A DNA stretch of 14,377 nt from Candidatus Methanomethylophilaceae archaeon (GCA_017475875.1 JAFVET010000168.1:1-14377); one strand, 5' to 3'; positions 1 to 6,537 are shown, counted from the first letter of the stretch. The notes: generated by a model not told the origin, from the letters alone. A program made the numbers and translations.

Positions 1-138
1 CAACAGCTCGTATCCGCCTACGACGACCAGCCCGCCCCCCCAGTATTCCTGGACGTACCCGAAGACCTCGTCCATGTTGCCTTCGGTTTCTATCCTGATG
101 CTCTCCGAACTCAGTTTGTTGACGACTGTGAGAATCAA
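1..138 (-). CDS. Partial unidentified gene leaving the left edge (start uncertain)
   Basis: The minus strand is open from the left edge up to about position 235, in the frame whose codons start at plus positions 1, 4, 7 and so on. Across the first 150 nt this frame has the usual coding pattern for this genome, with GC high at codon position 3, lower at 1 and lowest at 2. The codon-aligned plus frame is also open, but its GC peak falls at codon position 1, which suggests an antisense shadow. The readable product is a short N-terminal piece ending near the edge in a glycine-, tryptophan- and valine-rich stretch. No ATG lies near the top of the frame. A TTG at 136-138 has GAGG eight bases upstream, and an in-frame ATG lies at 73-75. 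I do not recognise the family. If real, it diverges from the DUF2116 gene. Confidence 0.45.
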   Translation of the reverse strand, partial: MILTVVNKLSSESIRIETEGNMDEVFGYVQEYWGGGLVVVGGYELL

Positions 139-190
139 TATATCGTCCTCGAAACCGACCCGTCGGAGAGGATGATAAACCTGTACCCAA

Positions 191-198
191 TTTTTAAG
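191..198 (+). promoter_or_regulatory. TATA-like box for the DUF2116 gene (leaderless spacing)
   Basis: TTTTTAAG lies in a short AT-rich island between the partial minus gene and the DUF2116 gene. Its centre is about 27 nt before the ATG at 222, which puts the predicted transcription start at or next to the start codon. No Shine-Dalgarno sequence is needed at this spacing. The same AT-rich island could also serve the divergent minus gene. Confidence 0.5.
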
Positions 199-221
199 AT
201 GGGTAAACAGATAGGCGGTCC

Positions 222-422
222 ATGAACGGACTCAGGCTTCCGGAGCACTCCCACTGCCGCTTCTGCGGGGACCCGGTACCTTTCGGGCAGGAGTTCTGCG
301 ACGACGACTGCAAAAGGGAATACGACCGTCGCGAAGCCAAGGACAAACAGAAGGACATCCTCATAGCAGTCGGGGCCGGTGCCGTCATAGTCGTCATTCT
401 TGTGGCAGGCCTTCTCTTTTGA
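222..422 (+). CDS. DUF2116 family zinc-ribbon membrane protein
   Basis: This 66-residue protein has an N-terminal zinc ribbon with cysteines at 12, 15, 26 and 30 (a CRFC pair and a CDDDC pair). A charged linker follows at roughly 31-45, then one hydrophobic segment at about 46-66 that is probably a C-terminal membrane anchor. This cysteine spacing, small size and single helix are typical of the archaeal DUF2116 family, whose function is not known. The metal-binding head should face the cytoplasm, as in tail-anchored proteins. The ATG is supported by a TATA-like box about 27 nt upstream, which suggests a leaderless message. The last 29 nt overlap the 3' end of folP on the opposite strand. Gene identity is fairly sure, but no role can be assigned. 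Confidence 0.85.
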   Translation: MNGLRLPEHSHCRFCGDPVPFGQEFCDDDCKREYDRREAKDKQKDILIAVGAGAVIVVILVAGLLF

Positions 423-1194
423 GGGCGGCGACCGCGGTCGCGACGTCGTGCACCCTCACCATGGACGCCCCCGACCTGACCGCTTCGACGGTCGCGTCAG
501 CGGTTGCGGAGTCACGGTCGAGTCCTGGATATACGTATGAAAGGAACCCTTTGCGTGATATACCAGCGAGAACCGGGAAACCGAGTGAGAAATCCCCGCA
601 CGACCGCATTATCTCGGCGCTCTGCTCGTGCGTCTTGCCGAAGCCGATGCCGGGATCGAGGATAATGCGGTCCCTTCCGATCCCCGCTTCCATCGCATCC
701 TCGCTGCGAGACCTCAGGAAGCCGACGATCTCCTCCTTGAACCCGTCCCCCATCACGTCGGTACGGAGGGTGGACGGTCTGCCGTGCATGTGCATTATCA
801 CCACGGCTGCGCCACATCCTGCGCACAGCTCCATCATCCCCTCGGCGCGGAGTCCGTTGACGTCGTTGACGATGTCGGCACCCATATCGAGCGCGACCTG
901 CGCCACCTCGGTCTTCATGGTGTCCACGGACACGGGGACGCCCAACGAGGGGATCAGGTCCCTCAGAACAGGCTTCAACCTCGATATCTCCGTCTCGGCG
1001 GAGACGGGCTCAGAAAAAGGTCTAGTGGATTCCGCCCCGATGTCGATGACGTCGGCCCCGGAATCCTCCATCTCGAGGGCATGGGCCACCGCCGTGTCCG
1101 GCGACGTCCATCTGCCCCCGTCGGAGAAGGAGTCGGGGGTGACGTTGAGCACCCCCATGACCTGGACCTTCCCCTCTGTGAAACGCCAGCGCAT
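394..1194 (-). CDS. folP: Dihydropteroate synthase
   Basis: FolP joins p-aminobenzoate to 6-hydroxymethyl-dihydropterin diphosphate to give dihydropteroate, a soluble cytoplasmic step of folate synthesis. The 266-residue protein has the full set of bacterial-type motifs: MGVLNVTPDSFSDGG near 13-27 with Asn17, DIGAESTRP at 51-59, SVDT with Asp91, IVNDVNG with Asn110, ILDPGIGFGKT with Asp180, GISRKGF with Lys215, and VRVHDV with Arg247 and His249. Length is normal. The start ATG overlaps the stop of the upstream iron-sulfur gene by one base (TGATG), so the two are probably translationally coupled. It is the last gene of the larA operon. In many methanogens DHPS-like proteins are assigned to methanopterin synthesis, but the complete classical motif set favours true folate synthesis here. 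The 3' end overlaps the DUF2116 gene on the other strand. Confidence 0.93.
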   Translation of the reverse strand: MRWRFTEGKVQVMGVLNVTPDSFSDGGRWTSPDTAVAHALEMEDSGADVIDIGAESTRPFSEPVSAETEISRLKPVLRDLIPSLGVPVSVDTMKTEVAQVALDMGADIVNDVNGLRAEGMMELCAGCGAAVVIMHMHGRPSTLRTDVMGDGFKEEIVGFLRSRSEDAMEAGIGRDRIILDPGIGFGKTHEQSAEIMRSCGDFSLGFPVLAGISRKGFLSYVYPGLDRDSATADATVEAVRSGASMVRVHDVATAVAALKREGLPQE

Positions 1195-2294
1195 CACATC
1201 AGCTCGTCTACGATCTCGACGAGGTCGCGGACCTGCTTGCCGGTACCTTCCGCCCCGTCCTTCAGATTGTTGACGCAGAACGGACAGGTGGTTATGATGA
1301 GGTCGGCGAAAGACGCCTCCTCGATCCTCGTGACGGCGATGTCCTTGGAGATGCCGGGGTAACCGGATTTGACTCCGCCGCCACCGCCGCAACAGTGGCT
1401 GAGGCCCTTGTTGAACTCCATCTCCCTGAACTGCAGTCCGGGGATCTTCGCTATCACTTCGCGCGGGGCGTCGTACACTCCGCAGTGCCTGCCGAGGTGG
1501 CACGGATCGTGGTATGTCGCCACCACACCTTCCATCGGCTTGAGCTTGAGGTCCTGTCTCGCCAGGAACTCCGTGATGTGGAGGACCTCGAACGGGACGT
1601 CCACGTACTTCGGGTACTCCAGCTTGAACATGCGGTAGCAACCGGCGCAGGCGAGGACGAGCATCTCGACTCCCAGGGCCTTGATCTGCTCGACATTCTT
1701 CCTCATGAGGGCGGTGACGTCCTCCTGGGGCCAGCCGACCCTCTGCATCACGGACCCGCAGCAGACCTCGTCGACGGTGGTGAAGTCCACACCGAGCTTG
1801 TCGAGGATCGAAAGCGTGGCCTGTGCCGTCTTCTTCGAACGGTAGGTGGCCGTGCAACCCACGTAGTAACCGATCTTGGCCGGATGCGGGACCCTCCCGA
1901 GGGCCTCCCTCCGGGATCCCTTCTCCTTGAACGGGTTGCCGTTCTCGACTATGCCCTCGCACATCGCCTTGTGCTTGGGGAGGATGTGCCCGTTCCTGAC
2001 GAGGTCCGCACGGCAAAGCTCGATGATGTCCACGATGTTGACCTTGGACGGACACCTCCTGACGCAGTCCGCACAGGTGGTGCACGTGTACATGTTGTCG
2101 ATGAAACCCTGGTCGGGCTCGAGGTCCCCGTTGAGGAGCCCGTACGTAAGGACTATACGGCCCCTCGAGAGCGCGGAATCCCAACCGATGGCCTTGAACG
2201 AGGGGCACACGCTCTTGCAGAAACCGCACATGGTGCAGACGTCTACGGCGTGGCGGACCTCCTCCAACCTGTCTGTACTGAACTGTGAAACCAT
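1194..2294 (-). CDS. HdrD/GlcF-like iron-sulfur CCG-domain protein
   Basis: This 366-residue protein has two ferredoxin-like 4Fe-4S motifs, Cys20-23-26-30 and Cys71-74-77-81, followed by two CCG domains. The first CCG domain uses Cys147, Cys178-179, Cys216 and Cys219. The second uses Cys265, Cys301-302, Cys337 and Cys340 (DPCHLG, CCGGGGG, CPFC). This layout is shared by heterodisulfide reductase subunit D, glycolate oxidase GlcF and LldE-type proteins, which pass electrons between a flavin or quinone partner and a CCG-bound cluster. All cluster ligands are present. No flavin subunit (GlcD/LldD type) and no HdrE lie in the window, so the electron donor and acceptor are unknown. A GAGGTG ribosome binding site overlaps the stop codon of larA nine nt upstream. 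The pairing with larA suggests 2-hydroxyacid metabolism rather than methanogenic heterodisulfide reduction, but HdrD remains possible. Confidence 0.85.
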   Translation of the reverse strand: MVSQFSTDRLEEVRHAVDVCTMCGFCKSVCPSFKAIGWDSALSRGRIVLTYGLLNGDLEPDQGFIDNMYTCTTCADCVRRCPSKVNIVDIIELCRADLVRNGHILPKHKAMCEGIVENGNPFKEKGSRREALGRVPHPAKIGYYVGCTATYRSKKTAQATLSILDKLGVDFTTVDEVCCGSVMQRVGWPQEDVTALMRKNVEQIKALGVEMLVLACAGCYRMFKLEYPKYVDVPFEVLHITEFLARQDLKLKPMEGVVATYHDPCHLGRHCGVYDAPREVIAKIPGLQFREMEFNKGLSHCCGGGGGVKSGYPGISKDIAVTRIEEASFADLIITTCPFCVNNLKDGAEGTGKQVRDLVEIVDELM

Positions 2295-2303
2295 ATGGAC
2301 ACC

Positions 2304-3545
2304 TCACTGGAGCTTGGGTATGGTGACACTTCCTTCCATCAGGATGATGATCCTCGCGTCTGGGTTGACACGGAGCATGTCGGCGACCGCGTCGGCGACC
2401 GTCGGGTACGGGGTGATGTTGGCCTTCCTGAGGATCTCGGGATCGAGGTCCGTGACCGCGCATATCGTGGCCCAGGTGGCGATCTCGGCCATCTTGGCCG
2501 CCTTGTGGTATCCGAGCTTGTACTCCTTCTTGATGTTCTCGAGGACCTGCTTGGGGTCGTTCGACGACGACAGCTGCGTCAGGAAGGTGGCGCTGCCGAT
2601 GCCTTCCCTGCACTTGGACACCATGAGGATGCGTCCACCCTCCTTGAGGGCCCACTTCCCGTTGTCCAAAGCCTTCTGGGACTGGTACAAGTCCACGTCC
2701 ATGGGGTACGGGGCGACGCTGATGACCATGTCGGCCTTCTCCGGGATCGGGACGGAGAACACCTCGTTGGCCCACGATACGGCCTGCTCGAACGCAGGAT
2801 TGAGCTTGCCGGAGGCTACACGGTAGATGCGGTGGTGCCTGTCCAGGACCATCTGTATCGAGAAGATGCTCTTGTCCTTGATGACCTCGAGCGCGTCCAT
2901 CATGTCCTCGTGGACGGGGTTGCCCTCCAGCACCAGGGACTGCGCCTCCATGCTCATGGCCAGCCTGTGGTTGGCCTCGACGGTGCGGTAGGAAGCGACG
3001 CCGGGAAGGAAAGACTTCCTCCCGCCGGTGTATCCCGCGAAGTAGTGGGGCTCCACGGACGTGATGATGACCAGCCTGTCCGCCTCGACCGCCATGCGGT
3101 TGACCTCCATCGGGGTGCCGTTCTTCGAAGTGCCGAGGTTTATGCACTCGGACTTCTTGGCGTCGTGGCAGAATATGCGGTCCTTGAGGGCCTCGTAATG
3201 GGAACCGAACACGAACGAGTACTCCTCGGAGGTCATGTCGCGGTGGGTCCCGGTGGCGATGAGATACCTCGCCTTCCTCAGGTCCATCCTCTTGGACAGC
3301 GCGTCCAGGACCTTGGCCGTGGGCGTGGGGCGGGTCCCGTCGTTCACTATGAACACTATGTCCTTCCCGCCTTCCAGGTACGCCTCGAGCGAATCGTAGC
3401 CGATGGGGTCGTCTATGGACGCCCCTATGACCTCGTCGGGGTCACCGCATTCAACCTCGTTCGGATAGAACGTCCCTATGAAGTTCTTCTCCGGTATGTC
3501 GACGGTCTGCGCCCCGTCCTTCCCGTACTTGACGTCGATCTTCAT
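2304..3545 (-). CDS. larA: LarA-family nickel-pincer (lactate racemase-like) enzyme
   Basis: This 413-residue protein belongs to the LarA (DUF2088) family, which racemises or epimerises 2-hydroxyacids using the nickel-pincer nucleotide cofactor. The active-site residues known from Lactobacillus LarA are present: NDGTRPTP with Asp69 and Arg72, GTHR with His101, EPHYFAGYTGGRKSF with His167 and Lys177 (the cofactor-bearing lysine), His193 sixteen residues later, and QSQK with Lys291. Length is normal. The start is supported by GGGGAGG seven nt upstream of the ATG. It is the first gene of the minus-strand operon and lies nine nt before the iron-sulfur gene. Members of this family act on various hydroxyacids, so D/L-lactate is only one possible substrate. 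The cofactor genes larB, larC and larE are not in this window and would have to be elsewhere. Confidence 0.9.
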   Translation of the reverse strand: MKIDVKYGKDGAQTVDIPEKNFIGTFYPNEVECGDPDEVIGASIDDPIGYDSLEAYLEGGKDIVFIVNDGTRPTPTAKVLDALSKRMDLRKARYLIATGTHRDMTSEEYSFVFGSHYEALKDRIFCHDAKKSECINLGTSKNGTPMEVNRMAVEADRLVIITSVEPHYFAGYTGGRKSFLPGVASYRTVEANHRLAMSMEAQSLVLEGNPVHEDMMDALEVIKDKSIFSIQMVLDRHHRIYRVASGKLNPAFEQAVSWANEVFSVPIPEKADMVISVAPYPMDVDLYQSQKALDNGKWALKEGGRILMVSKCREGIGSATFLTQLSSSNDPKQVLENIKKEYKLGYHKAAKMAEIATWATICAVTDLDPEILRKANITPYPTVADAVADMLRVNPDARIIILMEGSVTIPKLQ

Positions 3546-3552
3546 GGTATAG

Positions 3553-3583
3553 CCTCCCCACCTATCAGGGTTAAAGATAAAAT
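3553..3583 (-). promoter_or_regulatory. larA operon start region: TATA-like box and strong RBS
   Basis: On the minus strand a TATA-like ATTTTATC lies at about 3576-3583, followed by a GGGGAGG ribosome binding site at 3553-3559. The gap between them is short, so the predicted transcript would begin close to the ribosome binding site. The exact TATA element is uncertain. The ribosome binding site is convincing and fixes the larA start. Confidence 0.4.
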
Positions 3584-3588
3584 CATTG

Positions 3589-3620
3589 CCGTGGGAGCGT
3601 CGCGGGCGCTTCCCGTGGGA
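3589..3620. repeat. Short direct and inverted repeats in the larA/thiL divergent region
   Basis: CCGTGGGA occurs twice in direct orientation, at 3589-3596 and 3613-3620, exactly 24 bp apart. Between and over them lies an imperfect inverted repeat, GGGAGCG at 3593-3599 and CGCTTCCC at 3607-3614. The block sits between the predicted TATA elements of the two divergent genes. It could be a regulator-binding site, but the repeats are short and chance is not excluded. Confidence 0.3.
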
Positions 3621-3624
3621 ATTG

Positions 3625-3633
3625 GATAAAATA
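3625..3633 (+). promoter_or_regulatory. TATA-like box for thiL (leaderless spacing)
   Basis: GATAAAATA is centred about 28 nt before the thiL ATG at 3657. The sequence just before that ATG shows no Shine-Dalgarno motif, which fits a leaderless message that starts at or next to the ATG. Confidence 0.55.
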
Positions 3634-3656
3634 CAGCCCCGACCTACCTACTGGCG

Positions 3657-4589
3657 ATGACCAGGATAAGCGAGATCGGCGAACGCGGTCTCATCGAGGA
3701 TTTCAGGACGTTCCTCCGCACGGGGGCGGACGTCGGACCCGGTGACGACGCGGCCGTGATAGACGGGGACCTAGTCGTCACGTCGGACATGGTCAGCTTC
3801 GACCGCCACATGCCCGCCGGGATGACGTTCGAGCAGTTCGGCTGGTACTCCGCGGCGGTCAGCTTCAGCGACCTCGCCGCCATGGGTGCGAAACCGATTG
3901 GTTTCCTGGCCTCGCTAGGGCTCCCCGGAGACCTGGACGCGCAGATGGCGTACGACATAATGAGCGGCATCGACCAGTGCGCCGAGTTCTGCGACACCTT
4001 CGTGGTCGGCGGCGACACGAAACCCGGCCCCGGGATCGTGGCAGGGACCGCCCTTGGCAGGATGGAAGGGAGGAAACCGATGCTGAGGTCCGGCGCGAAG
4101 GCAGGGGACCTCCTGGCGGTGACCGGTCCTCTCGGTGCGCCGGCGGCCGCTCTCCTCGCCATGGACCACGGGTTGGAGGCTCCTGACGCGATGTCGTGCC
4201 TGTGCCTGCCCGTGCCGAAGGTGGAGGAGGGCATCGCCCTGGCGTCGTCCGGTCGGGTCACGGCGTGCATGGACCTCTCCGACAGCCTCGGCACCGCGCT
4301 CAACACGCTCTGCGAGGCGTCGCACGTGTCCATCGAAGTTTATCCGGACTTCGTCCCGCTGGGTCCCGACGTGGAAAGGGTCGCCGAACTCACCGGCACC
4401 CCGACGGACGACCTGGTGTTCGGATGCGGAGGGGAATACGAGCTCCTGTTCACGGTCGGCCGCGAGGGCCTGGACGCATTGTACGGGACGGACGTCGAGT
4501 TCACCGTGATAGGCAAGGTGGCCGAGGGGGACAGGCCATACAAGGTGCGCCCCGGAAGAACGGAGGAGGTCGGGTATGGCACGTACTAA
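3657..4589 (+). CDS. thiL: Thiamine-monophosphate kinase
   Basis: ThiL phosphorylates thiamine monophosphate with ATP to the active cofactor thiamine diphosphate. The 310-residue protein has the family's N-terminal start (ISEIGERGLIEDF), the metal- and phosphate-binding GDDAAV at 29-34, SFSDLAAMGAKP at 69-80, VGGDT at 117-121, MDLSDSL at 205-211 and GGEYELLF at 258-265. These are the PurM/ThiL/HypE superfamily signatures in the order expected for ThiL, and the length is normal. The start at 3657 aligns with the family N-terminus and lies 28 nt after a TATA-like box, so the message is probably leaderless. The last 14 nt overlap the following radical SAM gene, so the two are expected to be co-transcribed and coupled. 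A distant paralogue (HypE, SelD) is unlikely, because the N-terminal motifs are ThiL-specific. Confidence 0.93.
   Translation: MTRISEIGERGLIEDFRTFLRTGADVGPGDDAAVIDGDLVVTSDMVSFDRHMPAGMTFEQFGWYSAAVSFSDLAAMGAKPIGFLASLGLPGDLDAQMAYDIMSGIDQCAEFCDTFVVGGDTKPGPGIVAGTALGRMEGRKPMLRSGAKAGDLLAVTGPLGAPAAALLAMDHGLEAPDAMSCLCLPVPKVEEGIALASSGRVTACMDLSDSLGTALNTLCEASHVSIEVYPDFVPLGPDVERVAELTGTPTDDLVFGCGGEYELLFTVGREGLDALYGTDVEFTVIGKVAEGDRPYKVRPGRTEEVGYGTY
4562..4570 (+). promoter_or_regulatory. Strong ribosome binding site for the radical SAM gene inside thiL
   Basis: GGAGGAGGT ends five nt before the ATG at 4576, inside the 3' end of thiL. It fixes the start of the downstream gene despite the 14-nt overlap. Confidence 0.7.
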
Positions 4590-5592
4590 CGAGAGGATAG
4601 AGGCGCGGTTCTACCACCGCGAGGGGACGGGCTACAGGTGCGACCTCTGCCCCCACCGCTGCCACATCGAACCGGGGCAGTACGGCCGTTGCGGCACCCG
4701 CAGGGCCGACGACGACATGCTCGTCGCGTATTCCTATGGAAAAGTCTCGTCCCTGTGCGTGGACCCCGTCGAAAGGGAACCGCTCTACCACTTCCGCCCG
4801 GGATCCAGGTGCTTCTCGGTCGGGAGCATCGGTTGCAACCTCCACTGCGACTACTGCGAGAACTACGCCATATCCCAGCTCGAGACGGGGAAGAAGCGCA
4901 CGACCTACCTCGGACCGCAGGGTCTGGTCAGCCTCTGCCGCCAGGAGCGCCAGAGCGCCATAGCGTTCACCTACAACGAACCGATGGTGTGGTTCGAATA
5001 CATCATGGACGTGGCCCGCATCGACCCGGACCTGGACATACTGCTGATAACGAACGGGATGCTCGAGGAGGAGCCGCTGATCGAACTCTGCTCGGTCGCG
5101 TCCGCCGTCAACATGGATATCAAATCGTTCTCCGACACGTTCTACAGGAACATCTGCGGCGGAAGGCTCGAGGACGTGCTGCACTCGGCGTCAATCGTGC
5201 ACGAAAGGGGGGTCCATCTCGAACTGACCTACCTGGTCATACCGGACATGAACGACTCTGACGAGGAGGTGGGCAGGTTCTGCAGATGGGTACGGGACAG
5301 CCTTTCGCCGGACGTCCCCGTGCATTTCAAGAGGTTCCATCCGGACAACCGCATGACCGACGCCCAATGGACCCCTTCCGAATCCGTGATGCGCTGCAGG
5401 GACATCGGTCTCGACAGCGGTCTCGACTACGTCTATGTGGGGAACACCCTCTCCGACGGGGCGGACGACACCTACTGTCCCGAGTGCGGGGCGGTACTGG
5501 TAAGGAGATTGGGGTATCTCGTGGACATCGTCTCCCTGGACGGACCCCGCTGCATGGCGTGCAGGCACGACACCGGGATCGTGCGCCGATGA
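4576..5592 (+). CDS. amrS: AmmeMemoRadiSam system radical SAM enzyme
   Basis: This 338-residue protein has the radical SAM cluster motif CNLHCDYC (Cys87, Cys91, Cys94), which binds a 4Fe-4S cluster and S-adenosylmethionine. Before it lies a cysteine-rich N-terminal motif with Cys22, Cys25, Cys29 and Cys39, as in PflA-like AmrS proteins. A C-terminal zinc-ribbon-like pair follows at Cys301/304 and Cys326/329. The order of these elements, with VDPVEREPLYHF and AFTYNEPMVWFEY, matches the radical SAM member of the AMMECR1/Memo/RadiSam set. The substrate is unknown to me. AMMECR1 and Memo are not in the window. It overlaps thiL by 14 nt and has its own strong ribosome binding site. A pyruvate formate-lyase activase label would be too specific, since no glycyl radical enzyme lies nearby. 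Confidence 0.88.
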   Translation: MARTNERIEARFYHREGTGYRCDLCPHRCHIEPGQYGRCGTRRADDDMLVAYSYGKVSSLCVDPVEREPLYHFRPGSRCFSVGSIGCNLHCDYCENYAISQLETGKKRTTYLGPQGLVSLCRQERQSAIAFTYNEPMVWFEYIMDVARIDPDLDILLITNGMLEEEPLIELCSVASAVNMDIKSFSDTFYRNICGGRLEDVLHSASIVHERGVHLELTYLVIPDMNDSDEEVGRFCRWVRDSLSPDVPVHFKRFHPDNRMTDAQWTPSESVMRCRDIGLDSGLDYVYVGNTLSDGADDTYCPECGAVLVRRLGYLVDIVSLDGPRCMACRHDTGIVRR

Positions 5593-5602
5593 TAACAGGA
5601 AG

Positions 5603-5630
5603 ATGGAGCAAATATCCATTATTCTTTTAT
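5603..5630 (+). terminator. Weak T-rich terminator after amrS
   Basis: A small stem, ATGGA at 5603-5607 and TCCAT at 5615-5619, is followed by the T-rich stretch TATTCTTTTAT. This fits an archaeal T-rich terminator, although the stem is short. Confidence 0.4.
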
Positions 5631-5643
5631 AGACATTAATCAA

Positions 5644-5686
5644 GTCCCGCCCCGGGACGGCGTCGCGATCCGGAAATTGACGCCGT
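5644..5686. repeat. Two overlapping hairpins in the convergent gap
   Basis: GTCCCG at 5644-5649 and CGGGAC at 5653-5658 form a perfect 6-bp stem with a 3-nt loop. ACGGCGTC at 5657-5664 and GACGCCGT at 5679-5686 form a perfect 8-bp stem with a 14-nt loop. The stems share bases 5657-5658, so both cannot form fully at once. They lie just downstream of the A24 peptidase gene on the minus strand and probably help end its transcript. Confidence 0.5.
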
Positions 5687-5697
5687 TCCCATGCTTC

Positions 5698-6501
5698 TCA
5701 CGGCCACAGGGGCCCCATCACCGATGCGGGGACGGCGGCCAGAACCACTACCGTCGCGAACGCCAGCGGTACCAGGAACGGAATCATAGGGGAACAGAGG
5801 ACGTCCGTCGCACCCGCCGCCACCAAACGGTCCACGCACCCGCGGTCGTCCGTCCTCCCGCACCTCGCCGGCACGCCGTCCGGAGCATCCTCGAGGTACC
5901 AGTAGAACCCATCGCGCGCCGCCTCGGGATCCCTCCTGACCTCGTTGAACATGCCGGCGTAGACCCTCCCCTTCCGATAGTTCTCCAAGGCCCACCTGAA
6001 ACCGTACAGGGCGGAGGTCGCCAAGGCGATCAGGACTATGCTCATGGACATCGGGAAGATATGGCCGGTGACGATCCCGGGAACTGCCAGGGTCAGGGAC
6101 ATCAGGGACTTGGCGTCGGCCCCTCCCGGGAGCAGCTCCATACGGTAGAACAGAACGAACATCCAATACACGACCGGCACGGCGGCGACGGCCATTGGAT
6201 CGGAACCGGCCTCCCCCGACAGCAGCGGGATGGCGTATACCGCTGATAACGGGATGGCCAGGTTGCAGACCGGATGCGAGCTGAACATGTATGCGCACAG
6301 TGGGATGCCGCCCGCCAACAGAACGATCGAATCCAATGTGCTTCCGGCCGTGACCGCCGACATGGGGACACAGATCGCACACATGACCGCCCAGCACACG
6401 TCCGGTATGGTGCGGGTGCGGTAATCGTAGACGGCGGCCACGAACATCACAACAACGGGTACCGCCAATTCCACAGACAAAGCGAGACTTACAACGTACA
6501 T
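5698..6501 (-). CDS. Archaeal A24 prepilin/preflagellin peptidase
   Basis: This 267-residue, very hydrophobic protein is an aspartic membrane protease of family A24 (FlaK/PibD/EppA type), which removes the short signal peptides of archaellins and type IV pilins. The two catalytic aspartates are visible: Asp26 in YDYRTRTIPD, just after the first membrane helix, and Asp129 in the GGADAK form of the GxxxD region. A conserved C-terminal CSPMIPFLVPLA segment precedes the last helix, as in archaeal members. A soluble loop lies at about 170-235. The family usually has six helices, and the hydrophobicity fits this. The ATG lies about 23 nt from the centre of a TATA-like element shared with the divergent channel gene. 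No pilin or archaellin genes lie in the window, so its substrates are unknown and its exact subfamily is uncertain. Confidence 0.88.
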   Translation of the reverse strand: MYVVSLALSVELAVPVVVMFVAAVYDYRTRTIPDVCWAVMCAICVPMSAVTAGSTLDSIVLLAGGIPLCAYMFSSHPVCNLAIPLSAVYAIPLLSGEAGSDPMAVAAVPVVYWMFVLFYRMELLPGGADAKSLMSLTLAVPGIVTGHIFPMSMSIVLIALATSALYGFRWALENYRKGRVYAGMFNEVRRDPEAARDGFYWYLEDAPDGVPARCGRTDDRGCVDRLVAAGATDVLCSPMIPFLVPLAFATVVVLAAVPASVMGPLWP

Positions 6502-6513
6502 GCGTCCGTCTTC

Positions 6514-6537
6514 GTAACCTTATTATTGAATGGTTAC
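6514..6537. promoter_or_regulatory. Shared divergent promoter with a dyad around the TATA element
   Basis: TTATTATTG (6520-6528), read as CAATAATAA on the other strand, is placed to serve both the A24 peptidase (start 6501) and the MscS channel (start 6551). Its centre is about 23 and 27 nt from the two start codons. It is flanked by a perfect 6-bp inverted repeat, GTAACC at 6514-6519 and GGTTAC at 6532-6537. A protein bound to the dyad would cover both promoters. Confidence 0.5.

Noticed and set aside
1..225. Plus-strand frame open from the left edge to a TGA overlapping the DUF2116 ATG
   Set aside because: Its GC peak falls at codon position 1 rather than 3, and its end crosses the AT-rich promoter-like island. 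The minus frame fits better, although this is not fully settled.
1195..3147. Long minus-strand open frame continuing upstream of folP
   Set aside because: It is the extension of the folP frame through the HdrD-like and larA genes, out of frame with both. It is Arg/Gly/His-rich with no domain, and is open only because of the GC-rich codon usage.
2295..3629. Plus-strand open frame of 444 codons opposite larA
   Set aside because: It lies antisense to a gene with all LarA active-site residues. Its composition (Val/Leu/Asp/Gly/His) is that of a shadow frame.
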